From contig NC_037596.1 in assembly GCF_003073045.1 (NCBI RefSeq), positions 7,893,416 through 7,957,415 of the forward strand: a DNA stretch of 64,000 nucleotides, given 5' to 3'. The translations under genes were made by a program, and so were the position numbers. Under the pieces are notes generated by a model. It had not been told where the DNA came from. It did not search any database and saw only the letters and a program-made list of their open reading frames with translations. The stretch is from Pomacea canaliculata (taxonomy: Eukaryota; Mollusca; Gastropoda; Architaenioglossa; Ampullariidae). This document shows positions 14,315-26,927 of the stretch, piece after piece. How positions within the stretch are numbered: position 1 is the stretch's first letter; each line of letters opens with the position of its first letter.

Positions 14315-17300
14315 TCAGTGACCTTGAGATGCTGCCTCTGCATGACCTGTGGAGGATGATGGTCCTGATCTAGCTGATGTAAAGGATCCTGCTAGGACAG
14401 GCTGAAGCGATGTGGAAGGTGATGCTAAGGAACTTAAATCATTCTCCCTTTTCTGCTCCTTCTCAGATGTCTCTTTATCTTGCACAAGGGCTTTCCACAG
14501 CTGTGGAAGAATGCTGTTTCTCACACGAGATAAATATTTTTTTGGCTGACTAGATTTCTCCTCTAGAACCAAGGGGGCCATGTTATTGCTAGCTGCTGTA
14601 TCGCCATCCTCCCTGAGCTTGAACACCACCAGATCATCATCATCATCTTCTTCATCATCATCTTCCACCTCTGTGGTGGGCACACGCTTATAGTATCCAC
14701 CATTAGCATGCATTACCTGACATCCATCCTGATCATGCCTGCTTCCTAATGTCCTGCTTAATGTTGACATTGGAATGCTCTCCCCTTGCACCAAAGATGC
14801 TCTGTCTTGTGGCTGCTTTCTTATCTGCTGCAACCCTGCCACGATCCCATCATCTGGCAAATGCGAGCTGTTAAAATTATTAGCTGCGGTAGCAGAATTC
14901 TCAATGGAGCTGCCCCTTAATGCGCTGTCCAGACTCGTCTCCTCTTGTGTAAGTAGCTGAGCTGTTTCGGAACTGTCACCAGTACTAGAGACAGCCATAG
15001 CTGAAGAGTTTCTATTGCGGTCTTGGGAATGTTGTCTCTTCTCATCATTGTAGCAGAACATGTATTCAAAGGTCTCATACAAAGCGAATATGAGACAGAA
15101 TGCACTAGCCAGGCACAAAATCTGCAATAAATATAGTGCATATTTGGTAAAAGATGGCTCATTACAAGATTCTGTAGAGCAGGATCCACCCAAGAGCTTG
15201 GACAGAGGGTGGAAACAGGAGAAGAGATGGCAACTGAAACTTCATTCAGTTCCAGCAGTAGGCCCATGACTGACCCAGAGATGGACAAATTTTCCACATA
15301 TACTTCTATGTTATTATATACTATAGATAAAAATGTATATCCAAGCATCTGGACATTTGGTATTATCAAACATAAAGTATACAAAACATATGGTATAAAT
15401 ATTCGGGGAAGAATTACATAATTACATAAGAATTACATAATTACAAGGAAATCCACTTAGTCTAGGTGCTTTATTTGATTTTACTGTTTGCTTAATTTCA
15501 GTTACTGGACTATTCATTATGCAGTCATCAGGTCTCAAGTAATTTTTAATTTTGAGGAGACGAGTGACATTATAAGAAGCCAGGTCTGCTCTACACCTGA
15601 ATCATGTCTAGGTTTTAAGTGTTTTCATTGTGATGTTCAGGAAATAAGTGAGAAAAGTGCAAAGGACAAAAAGATTGATCAATTGGTGGACATTCTTTCT
15701 GAAACAGTCTTTTGATTGAGAGACTTTGGAAGCAAAGAAACAAATGAGAATTAAATAAGTGAAGGTAAATGGGATAGAAGGCGTGGGTGGGAATGGGGAT
15801 GTAAAAGCCTTACCTTTAAAGTCTTTTCAGACAGTGGGATGTAAGGAGGAGCTGTAACAGGAGGTGGATCACATTTAGGGGTGAAATTTGTTGCCAGAAA
15901 TTTGCCACTCATTGCATCCTCTACCTCTCTGCGTGGACACAAGACATTTTAAAAATGACTCAATATGCTGCAAAATACTATTAGATGCTACAGAAAAAAA
16001 CTGTTTATCATAATATTGCCTTAATAAGGTTGCTGCACACAAGAGGTAATGTCTCCCAATGTGCTTTCCTAACCAGATTATTGAATATGTGACAGCCAAT
16101 CACCAACATGTGACTATGGCAAATGACCATCATGTGAATGGCAATATAAATCCAATGAGATCTTAATTATGCAAGAAGTATAACACAGACAACTGATTAC
16201 CTTGGAATACCAAGTCATTGGATAAATAGCAAAATTACTTTTATCTATCAGTTCAAGAACACTAAAAAATGTTTATCTTAAAAAATCATTATTGATATAG
16301 CCTATAAAGTATCTTTGTAATCATTTCCATTTATTAATTTAAATCTCTGCCTGCACAATGCACTGAAAAGGCTAAAGCTGTACTGTTGAATGCAACATTT
16401 CTGAATGAAAAGACAATTTTTTAAAAGTCTGTGCTGCTCTGTGGCTACCACTGTAAATGAAACCATATTTTAATTTTTGCTCACACATACCTGTGCATAT
16501 ACACAAAACCTATTATTCTAACTTAAAAACAGGGTAACAGGACAGACGGACTACAGTTATAATGCAAAAATGCTGTTTATGTCTTTTTCTTCCTTTCAGT
16601 TTTACAGACTAGTTGCAAAGCATCTCAAAGAATGACCTTCTCCTCTGTTGAAAATCTTGTGGTGTCATGGGCGTCCCAAAAAGAGTGAGACACCATTTCA
16701 CTAGGCGCCCTGGCAACAACACACTAGGGAGGACAACTGTAAAAGTAAATAGAAGAATTAAAAAAACTTTAAAACAAACTGTAAGGACAGTCCAAGAAGT
16801 ACTATATAGCAAGTAGTCTGAATAAAGATGGAAATCTGTAAAACATTTGCACAACCTGTTACTCTTCACATCCAAATATTGGAGTTAATTAAATCAGGGG
16901 TAAAAGAATATTAAAGACAGGGCTTCTGCTAAGGCTAAATTCTTTGGGGTCCCAGGGACCCCTTCTTCAGATTTTTATGGGGTCCCTGTTCTTCACCCAA
17001 ATTTGAAGGGGACCCCATTGACGAAAATTGAAGGGGTCCTCCGAACTGTACTGTACGCAATTTTTTGCGTAAGCAGAAGCCCTGAAAGATAACTCAAGTT
17101 GTGATTTATATCTGTAAAACTTTAGAATTTAGACATATCGCTGCATCTGCTGTTTGCAGGAACTTTCAAGAATAAGAACACTTATTATAAATATGAAAAT
17201 GTTAATCCGTTTTAACAGTGTGTGCATATCTCTATCCTATTCAACATGATCTTTAAAGCATGGTTGAGCTTTAATGTATTTATGTTGAAAAATATAATGT

Positions 17301-20300
17301 TTTTACTAACAGGCAAGTCAGGGTTAAAAAAAGTCTTTCTACATTTCAAATATGTTCTCATTATTATTACTACCTCCATCAGAGACCAAAAGCTTCCAGG
17401 TTCCTGTAGGTTGCTCCCCCCAACATCTGACTGTTGTGAATGTCCAGTCAGAAAAACCCCTCTGTGGAGCTGAAAAACAGTAACTCAACTTTCTAAACTG
17501 AGAGCTAAATCAAAAATAATTTACATAGCCTCTTCCACAAACCCTATCCAATAAATGCTAATTTTAATTGTCTCTAAATTACATTAAAAAACTTCCATGA
17601 ATAATGAATATAACATTCTAATAGCATCAGAAACAGAAGCAGCACAAAGGAGGTTATGCCTCTTTCAAAAGCTAAAAGTGCCAACAAAATCAGTACATTA
17701 GACCCTGAACTTGTATTACTGGACTGCTGGCAGATGATTTTTTTCCAGTTAACTGCTAAAATGAGGCATGATACTACAAAGCTTCCGGTTTATTCACAAT
17801 TCAGATTAGCTATAAAACAAGGCATGATATTATAAAGCTTCAGGTTTAGTCACATTCTTTGTTTAGGCTCGCAGAGACTAACAGCAGATCCCTTTGCCAG
17901 AGGCTAAGCATTGGTCTTGGCAGACAGACAAAAATCCTCCTATACACATCCATAATGAGACCAACATTAACTGACCCATTTATTTAAAGGTCATTTATTT
18001 TTCTGACACTGACTTAGAGATTTTAAGGAAAATTTCCTTTATCATTTAACATAGTTGACAACAATGGCAGTAGTAACATGACAGCAACTATTTCAATCAT
18101 CTCTCACTTGTCATTGGGTCTTGGGGCACCGATGATGGATAAAGTGCCACTGGGGCATTGCAGACTGATGGTAAGTTTGCCCCGGAAAGGATGAGTTAAG
18201 CTCAAGGTTATCTGCACATACTCCAGCATGAAAAGGCTGTAGCCTGTGATGTCGCTTGCAGTTACTGTTTAAAAAGTAAAACGATAAAAACTGTAGAAGA
18301 AATGTTTCCTTAAAAAGCAACTCTTCACATAAAATAAGACTTTCTTGCTCTCAAAAACGGATGTGGTGTACATTTCAGCTAAACTGCAAAGCATCTATGC
18401 AGTTGCACAGACACACACGCAAGTGTTCAAGCATGAGTACACAAATGTATATTACCTTCGATTGTAGTCACCAAAGGCCCATAAGTACCACGAGGAATTG
18501 ACCAACCAGATGTGTCTTCTTTTGAATACGAGGTCATCCAGGGAACTGGACGCCACACCTAAACACACACACACACACACACAAAGCAAACTGTGTCGAC
18601 ATAAGCACTTCACTCATAATTCATCCAAGTAAGATCTTATTAATTATGTTTCATAGTATAAACTAAAGACTTTCCAGCATTACCAGGAAACCAAAACTAA
18701 GCAAGACCAACAGTTGTTTTGGCCAACATGTGAAAATAAAATGTGAAAGGAAGGTCTATATAGCAGTTAGAGGCACTGGTATCTTACAATGCCAACCTAC
18801 CCTAGCAGCATTGACCAGCCTCCAAGCTTTGATCAGACCAAAGCCATGTTTGTGGCTGTGATCCAGTCCTGCTCCATTTTTCTGCCAATGGGCCATGTCC
18901 ACATCAATCTGTTTCAAGAAACAGGTGTTTTGCTGAGAACCTTTTATTTTAGTGCTGTTCCCTCCTCTTGCCAATATGCAGTTTTGGTTCTTAGCACAAC
19001 AAACTAAAGCAGCAGAGGTGCAGTCACTGGGAATGGCAAAGATTATTTCAATTCTGAATGAGACAAGGAGTGGCAACAACAGGCAGATAAAAGAGGAAGT
19101 AAGGGAGATCAGCTGAAAATGAACTAAAACAGTTGATAAAACATCATTCAGCACCCTAAAGGACAGAGGAAAGTTTTCCAGCCTCAGGTCTAAAGGGGTC
19201 TCGAATTAGCAACATTCAGATCAGCAGTAAAGCCCACTAACTGCTTGGCTATGGTGTCTGCCCAAAGAATTATTATCATTTTAATTATGACCTTGACGGA
19301 TGTCACAATGATGATGTACTGCACATCTCGCCAGGTAAGGCAGGGTTGCGCTTGCAGCATGAGGGCAATCATCCCTGCCACCAGAGGAGCTGCTGCACTG
19401 GTTCCTGTATGTTGGTCAGTGCAGCCTACTCCACCCTTTTGCAACCAGTCTGTGGTTACCTGGAAAAAATATGACAGTAATGTTCTAGTTGCACTGAGAT
19501 AAGGATAAAAAGTCACTGCAACATTGCATATAATTACATGACAAAATACATAATCTAAATATACAACCCTTTCAATGACCACAAGTACGTATAAAAGATT
19601 GAGTGAATGTAAGCATACATAAGTGTGTGTATGTATATGCGTGTGTGCATGTGGATGAGAGAGAGAGAGAAATAAAGACAAAGAGAAGAGAAATGGTATA
19701 CACCTGTATAAAACATACCTTTACTGTGTAATCTTTGCAGTGGAACAATTTAACAAGACAAAGAAAATTCCATGAGAATACAAAAATGGACATCCACCAC
19801 AGTTTAATGAAACACATGAGCAACATAAAAATGCATCAACTCAAACAAAATATCAAACTCAGAATATCCCATTGTACATTACAGAGTGACAAAATACTAT
19901 AGCACCATAAATGTCATCAAACAAAATACATTATTGAATGACATCTGACTTACAATGTCTCGCATGCTGGCAGTGCCACTGCTAAATGTCACACCAAGCA
20001 TGGATGCACACTCTTCAGCATAGTATGGCATTGCACCTGACTCATCCACAGCACCTGTAGAGCAGGTGAATCCAAGATACAGAATGTGCACAAAGTGCAT
20101 TTGTAGAAAAAAGTAGAGTTAGCAAGTAGAATGATGAAAGAAATAAGTATTTGTGAATAGTAACTAAAAAGACAAATTGATAAATGAAAAATATCATGCA
20201 AAATATAGAAGTTGTTATAATAAGACTGATAAGCCTTTATATCAGTATGTAACCCAGACTGAGGACTGATTTTGTGTCTAAATGTAATGCATTAGTAGAA

Positions 20301-23300
20301 AAAACTTCTCCATATCCAAAAAATGTACTTATGCGAGAATTATAAAGCCTGAATTCTCTGACCAGTTACGCTTTAACTGATACCTAGCAACACGATCATT
20401 TTTAGCCTCAATTCTAAAAATATTCACAGAAGAAAATACCAGACTTAAGCTTCATTTTCAGACTGAGGCACTAAATATTAAAATACTAGAGCTTTTGAAA
20501 ACACGGCTGGTCTAATCCCAGATATTGTTTTATTTTCTTGATGCACAAAACACCTGATAAAGTATGACAAGTAAAACATCAACAGATAATATAAATGCAA
20601 AAAGAAACAAATGCTAGATTATTTCTGTAGCTGTCTGAATTTATCTTTTCACAAAGCACATATTACAAGAAAGCAATGCACATGAAGATATTAAATAATA
20701 TCCAGCTTATAAAGCCTCCATTGCAGGCAACGTTTGTATGAATCGTATAATCCAACTTACCTTAAAAATGTTCATTATATGTCGCTTTAGAAAATCAGAG
20801 TTGAGAAAAATGATGAAATTTAACAGATAAAGCTCCTTCAAAATTTGAAGATAAATATGACTCTTGTGGTTCATGTCATCAAATATTAGAGATGATGATG
20901 ATGATGATGATGTTATTGAAACACTAATGTGAGGAGAAGGGGAGAGAATATTCACTATTACCAGTTGTACACTGGTATTTCTGCAGACAATTTTAAACAA
21001 GAAAGATCTTTTACCAATAGTAACTGTGTAGACAGAGTTGGCGTAGCCATCATAATTACAGTTGTCATGTTTGTTTCCACCATTCCCACTGGCAACCACA
21101 AAAATACTTCCATAACCCTGCCTTCCAAAGTCAACACCATACTTCATAGCTTTCTGTAATGACATCATCTTATAAAATAAGTTGTGTTATACCACACTTA
21201 CAGATAATAATGAAAATAAAATTTGTCATTTGCAACATGGCAGACAATAGTCAAAATACAGTGAAAAAAAAAGAAGAAAAAAAAACAAAAAAAAAAGCCT
21301 TCTAGAAATTTCAGATTGTTTTAAAAATACTCCAGTAAAAATGTCTCAAAATCTTTGATGAAGATGAAAAACAAATTCACTAAAAGAAATTCTCAACCTA
21401 AGGAGCAGCAAAGGATAGAGACAGCAGTGTATGACAAAAGTTATCCTAAAGAGTAAACTCACTCCCTAACAGTATCTAGTTAATGTTTTACTGAGGCATA
21501 ATCAGCTTTGTTTGTCAACTGCACAGTGTCTGCAGTGTTTAACGAACTAACATGACCTGTCTAAATATTGCTTTGAAAGTGAACTCACTGCAGCAAGAAT
21601 ATGAGGTCCATCTACTGTTTTTCCATCATCATCAGGACCCCAGCTTCAAGATAAAAGTGAAAAACATTGGATAAAAAAACAACTTAAAATTCTTGGAGGT
21701 AATAATGATTTTATAAGTAGCAGAAACTTTGCCTTAAAAATATGAAACTTTCAATTCATGAATAAATAAGCAAGCAGATATAAGTGAATGCATGCATACA
21801 GATATAAGTGAATGCATGCATACAGATATAAGCGCACAAATACATGTGCATCAGCTTAACATGCATGATGTGATTTTCATCTCACTATCTTTATATAAAA
21901 TAAGGGGGGGAAATGTTTACACATAATAGATGCTGATCTGGATTTGACTAAGAGATATTTTTACTTATTTTACAAAACAAAATACCCACCTGCAGCTATA
22001 TACAGCATTGATATCAAACTTTTTGTTGAAGGCTTCTGCTTCTAAACTGTCTGTCATGGGTCCATCTAGAAGACGAATGCCTGCAAAGATATCAAGCATA
22101 ATTATTAATCCTGCTCTTGACTACTCTGTTAATATGCAGTTAGGGAGGTTCTTTGGCTATGAGGTCAGCACACTTTAGAGTCAAAGGTTGTGAACGTGAG
22201 GCACAAATGATCTGTCCACTCAGCAGTAGCTGATCAGTCAAGAGAGCTAGTAGGCTACAGAAGATAAGAGTTGGAGGCCCATCTTTTGTATGCCAGGTCT
22301 TTTAAAAAGTGAATTACTGACAATTCACTACACTTACAGTCACTAGTCTATAGAACTGTCTACTGTTTACCAATGCTTAAATATAAAAATAAATGTATAA
22401 ACACCTAGAACAAACCCAAATATTTCACTTCTGTTAAAGCATTCAGCTTGATTTCTAATATGAAAAAATATCAGAAGGCACAGCAGAAATGGAGGTAACT
22501 ACACACTATGTTTAACTCTACATGTATGCCTTGCCTGAGACTTTAGCTCCATAGGCCACACCCACTCCACACAGATTGTTGTTGGCAACCGCACCAATCT
22601 CTCCAGCGCATCGTGTTCCATGATGATTGGATGCTGTGGAAATAAAGAAACACCTTGCTACTGTACCTATTCTTCAAGTCCACAGAGACTTCTAACTCAA
22701 TCATGACATCATATAAAAATAAATTTCAAAGTATGGTTTTAGAGAGAATTTATTCTGCTTTTGTAGTGGATCCTATGCTAGAACAATAGGCAAATTTTCC
22801 AAGTAACTGTAAATCCAGCTCTTGTTCGGCAGCAGATGCTCAAGGTCTATTGAGATAGGCATTTCAGATATAGGTAATGCATGGGCAAAATATGCACAAT
22901 AATCACACAATCTGCCTATATCAAAATATTTATGTATATAATTCTTATTAACTAACAACTCAAATTCAGGATCCCTGTACAAAGAGCCTTCTAAAACTGA
23001 CTTTTGGCTGGATTAGGCATTGGATCAGGGTCGTTGTCATTCAGATCCCAGCTGCCCAAAAAGTTGTAATTGTTGTGCAGGTCAGGATTTGACCACTCCA
23101 GACCTGAAATACAAGGATAGGTGAATGGTCTTTATCTTGCTAAAGCCCAGGTCAGGGAGAATAATAAGTTATTTATTTTATGAAGAGTACAGTTCAAGTA
23201 AAATGTTTGCTCTCACTACACAAATCTGAAAATAACAGTAAAATTACAATGAAAATTAAAGAAGCAGCTACACTCAAAAGTACAGTCGCAAATGCCAGTA

Positions 23301-26300
23301 TTAACAAAGGCTAACTTTCAAACAACAAACTGATTACCATTCACACTAGCCCTTGCTAACACATAGCAAACAGACTAAAAGTATAAAAAGACTGATGCCA
23401 GATTGGTAAATATATATACATATCACAAGACTACTGTAGTTCTATAGATCAGGAAAAGAAGCCAGAAACTATTTTTTTTAAAAAAGGGGATTACTAGCTA
23501 CTGAGCTGATGTACAATGTGAACATAGGGGCATTCACTATAAAATGTGTGGCAAAGTCTAGACTACATGGGATATTTTAAGGATACAGCGAGAGAAGTCT
23601 GTTCAAAATTTATACTGCTTATGTTCTTTGCTTTAACTTTGCCTAGAAACCTCCCGGGTAACCTGCTGGTCCTAAGCCCGGATGAAGGAGGGTTGGGTGT
23701 AGGGCTAGCAACCCCATCCTGTAAAACAACCCCTGCTACAGAAACCGCAAATACAACACAAGCACAACGAAAGCCTGGACGGGAAGATCTCTCTTCAGAT
23801 GGGCCTTTGATGCATGTTGGCGAAAGCCTTCGGGAAGTCAGCTCGCCGACCCATCTTCTCACGGCCAAGGCAAAGCCCAGGATAGGGACCTGGAACATTA
23901 GAACCCTATACAAGAGAGGGAAATCAGCTCAGGTAAACCAGGAAATGAAGAACAATGGCATCAAGCTCCTCAGCCTAAGCGAGACCAGGTGGAATGGAAA
24001 AGGCCAGACCAGACTTTTGTCAGGGGAGACTATCATCTACTCTGGACATGAAGACCATGACCATGACCACACACTGATGACATCAGAGGCTACAAGAGCA
24101 CTAAAAGCATAGGAACCAGTTTTCCCACGACTTATGTCAGCTTGGTTCAACTCCAAAGGAAGAAAGATCACCATCATCCAGTACTATGCACCTACCAACG
24201 CAGCTAAAGAGAGGAAAAGGAAGACTTTTACAACTCCCTACAAGCTCTGGTTGATCGTTCTCCAAAACGAGATCTAAAGATCATAATGGGTGACATGAAT
24301 GCCAAAGTTAGAAATGACAATACAGACAAAGGACTCATAATGGGAAAGCGTGGTGTGGGCAACTGCAATGAAAATGATGAACTGCTCGCAGACTTCTGCT
24401 TGTTTTATGACCTTGTAGTTGGAGGCACAGTTTTTTCACACAAAACCATTCACAAGACCACCTGGACTTCACCTGATGGAAGCACCCCTAATATTTTGGG
24501 TTGATTCTAGAATGGTTAACTGTCAATTCTATTGTTGTCTTTTGTGCACAGTGCACCAAGCTTGACTCCACAAGGAGAAATTCACTCTACAAATTGTATT
24601 ATTATAATTATCATTATTAAAACCAGGCGAGTATAGCCTTCAGCCTTGTAAAATTTATGCAGGATGAAAAAAATGGAAGTAAATCTTACCATCATCAACC
24701 ACTGCCACGGTAATACCTTTTCCTGTAATCCCTTGTTCCCATACACCAGTCACATTTATATCCATTCCCTTTTCCACATTGTTGACCTGAAATTTTAAAT
24801 AAATCCTCATCGCATCAATGTCAATCTGTCTGCTACCTCTCTATATGGCTTCTCAGTAAATAAACACTGGTCTTGCTCACTATCCACCAATGCTGCTCAT
24901 TTGCTTTGACATTGAAAGTCATCAACACTATTGTACTGTAAGAGAAACTTGTAAAAAAGCTTATTTTATGCTTTTATGCAAGGGACACTTCCAAAACTGC
25001 TTATTATAAGTAATTAGAGAACTTCAAAAACATTTTCTTCTCCAGGAAAATAAATTTGTTGCTGTTCAGCAAAAAAATAACAGACAGGACAGAAAAGACC
25101 AGTTTTGCCTCTTTCCAGTCAGAAAAACAAGCTGAGCTCTTAATCTATGTATTTTTCCCACTTACAAACACTGAGAAGATGCTTACAGTACCACACAAAT
25201 CTTAATGGCTCAGTCCTTAAGAAAACAAAAGGGAAAAAAAGTAATAATAAACTACAAATAGATCCAAAATACCAGATGCCACTGATGGTTAAAAACAGGG
25301 TCATTAAAGGTAATAGATCTTTTCTGCCGGCTGTGTACACACTCCATGCTAAACCAAGCCACATCAAGATGCAGTTGTAGACTTGCTTCCACTCTTTTCT
25401 TCACCTGGCACAAAGCAGAGCATTCAACATAGAATTTAGGCATGGTTTAGACTTTAGAATCATGGCAAACAAGAGTTGAAATATAGTTTTTAAAAAGGAA
25501 AAAACAAAACAAAATTTCAGGTTATTTTTAAAATACTCCAGTGAAAATGTTTCAAATTCACCAAAAATGGCAAAGAGAACTTCTTAACTTAAGGAGCAGC
25601 AAAGGATAGAGGCTCTAGTGTAGCTCACAAGTTACCCTAACGAGTAGAGGCTGTTCTTTTTGTACAAAAGAAAATATTAAGTGGAAAGAAAACACTTCTT
25701 TGCTATGTATTTAAGTTTGGTAAACATTTTATATCGCATATTTTTTCTAGTTAAATATCATTAGTTTTAAAATAAGAATAATTATAAATATATGGCTTGT
25801 AAGAAAGATATCTTCAGACTCACCTGCAAGAAAGTTTCACTATATTCTTTCAGCAGTTTGGAATGGGCCTTGTGAAAATCTTGGAAGACATTTGTCCTGC
25901 CAAGGACCTTTTCCTCCTCTTGCAGATCATTGTGATGACACAACATGAAATGATCATAAAATTCACCCACTTTCCCAAGCAAAACCAATCCAGCATCTTG
26001 AGCGACTAAATTGGCAATTTCTTCATATATCAGTATCTTCTGAACCTCTTCTACGTTGTATCTTAGATCATAATCGCTGGAGAGATTTCCCTTGGTGATA
26101 TTTACTGAGCTAGTGGATGAAGCTCCTGCAGTCACTATATAATAAAGGTTTCCTGCTTTGGCATTGTAATGTAAAGGCTTCCGCAGCTGGACAGTCCAGC
26201 ATAAAGTTTCATCTGAGTTGTGGGAACATCGATGTGCCATTTTTGATTGTGATAAAGCAAGAATTGGGGCAGAATCAGTAAATTTCCCAGCACAATACAG

Positions 26301-26348
26301 CATCAGCAGCAATAATTGTAATGTAGTTTCAGCTGAGCATGTGGTCAT
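14315..26348 (-). CDS. PCSK7: PCSK7-type proprotein convertase, 17 coding exons, complete
   Basis: This is a membrane-bound subtilisin-like endoprotease (S8/kexin type 7) that cleaves precursor proteins at basic sites in the secretory pathway. Coding exons: 26348-25824, 25323-25273, 24786-24690, 23103-23002, 22633-22535, 22080-21990, 21643-21589, 21153-21015, 20054-19954, 19459-19292, 18908-18801, 18558-18456, 18264-18108, 17459-17374, 16736-16637, 15928-15814, 15121-14315. All phases agree and the sum is 2904 nt, giving 967 residues. In order: signal peptide (1-27), prodomain ending at KR/S (176-178), catalytic domain with Asp223 (VVDDG), His263 (HHGTRCAGE), oxyanion Asn364 (SGNGG) and Ser441 (GTSAAAP), P domain (about 477-690), one membrane segment (about 697-720) and a cytoplasmic tail with an acidic run (850-862). 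From memory the order and motifs match vertebrate PC7 rather than furin or PC1/2. The tail, about 245 residues, is longer than I recall for human PC7. A 3' splice site at 26360 shows the 5' UTR is spliced. Confidence 0.96.
16918..17084. mobile_element. MITE with terminal inverted repeats, in a PCSK7 intron
   Basis: The ends CAGGGCTTCTGCT and AGCAGAAGCCCTG are perfect inverted repeats, flanked on both sides by AAAGA. The interior is itself folded, with repeated GGGGTCC/GGACCCC segments. At 167 bases with no coding capacity it is a non-autonomous DNA element. The CAGGG end recalls hAT elements, but the flanking duplication looks like 5 rather than 8 bases, so the superfamily is open. Confidence 0.7.
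17760..17860. repeat. Diverged direct duplication in a PCSK7 intron
   Basis: Two copies of a segment starting AGGCATGATA and containing AAAGCTTC.GGTTTA begin near 17763 and 17821. They are about 58 bases apart and differ at several positions. No function is seen. Confidence 0.55.
19135..19265 (-). mobile_element. tRNA-derived SINE in a PCSK7 intron
   Basis: On the minus strand the head has TAGCCAAGCAG, fitting the A box, and ATTCGAGACC, fitting the B box. A body with GGCTGGAAAACTTTCC follows. A related body motif, GGTTGGAAAACTCCC, occurs in the copy at 38820-39000. It lies between the exon carrying the catalytic serine and the next exon and does not disturb splice sites. Confidence 0.6.
21300..21475. 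repeat. Unclassified dispersed repeat, copy 1
   Basis: This intronic segment shares diverged but collinear blocks with 25510-25655, including AAATACTCCAGT, TAAGGAGCAGCAAAGGATAG and a CCTAA.GAGTA block. Both copies are in introns of PCSK7 in the same orientation. They may be an old transposon family or an intragenic duplication. Confidence 0.55.
21760..21835. repeat. 25-bp tandem repeat, about 2.5 copies
   Basis: The unit CAGATATAAGTGAATGCATG plus five bases is repeated in a row within a PCSK7 intron. The copies are almost identical, so the array is young. Confidence 0.75.
23640..24505 (+). mobile_element. Non-LTR retrotransposon (LINE) fragment: 5' leader and APE-type endonuclease
   Basis: Plus-strand frames encode recognisable pieces of an apurinic-type LINE endonuclease: [44 protein letters not shown] and [10 protein letters not shown], in the expected order. 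They resemble endonucleases often annotated as craniofacial development protein 2-like in RTE-like elements. The pieces are spread over more than one frame, and no reverse transcriptase follows. The fragment lies in PCSK7 intron 3 in antisense. Keeping the 5' part and losing the 3' part is the reverse of usual LINE truncation, so a later deletion is likely. Confidence 0.75.
25510..25655. repeat. Unclassified dispersed repeat, copy 2
   Basis: Diverged partner of 21300-21475, recognisable by AAATACTCCAGT and TAAGGAGCAGCAAAGGATAG. It lies between the first and second PCSK7 coding exons. Confidence 0.55.
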
Positions 26349-26780
26349 TTTTTTAATTGCTGTAAGTGAAAAAAGAGTGTTTACATCCCTGATTAAAATA
26401 TAGCTTTAATAATTATAATAATAAGTAAATTTGTAAAGTGCTTTTCCCATTATGCAAGTTCAATGCATTGTACATGAAAGACTAAAAACCCAGTCAATAT
26501 CAAACATGTTTCCTTATTTCCTAGTAAGTAAAGCTTGATTTTACAGTAGTAAAGAGACTGGTTTTGGACACGTAGCAGAAAGGAATTTCAATAGGAACAA
26601 TCTATTAAGCACAAGAAGAAATTTAAAAATAGAAACAGTGTTGTAACTTCACTGGTATTCCTCATTACAAACACTGCATGTCAAATGGTTAGCGTCTACT
26701 CTGAGTGAGTCATATCCTGTAATATCTTAAAAAGCACTTATTATTATATACCTGAAAATTATATTTAGCCACAAAAAAAG

Positions 26781-26927
26781 CTAATTTAAAAATTTATGGT
26801 CTACTAGTATTATTAATCCTGCTGTTGCTTTAGCACTGTACTTTCTTGTAAAGTCTACTGAAGGGAATCTCCAAAATGGCTTCCTTAGCATCTCCCGACC
26901 AGCTGACAAAAATGAAGCACGCTTATA
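26781..26927 (-). other. Candidate minus-strand exon upstream of PCSK7
   Basis: A good 3' splice site (TTGTTTTTACAG) ends at 26928 and opens a frame of 48 codons to a stop at 26781, beginning YKRASFLSAGREMLRKPFWR. It could be a 5' UTR exon of PCSK7, with a donor such as GTAGAC or GTACAG inside, or the last exon of another minus-strand gene. No homology is recognised. Confidence 0.25.

Noticed and set aside
22140-22290. SINE in a PCSK7 intron
   Set aside because: A TGGCTATGAGG A-box-like match is present but the B box is too poor and no second copy or duplication was found.
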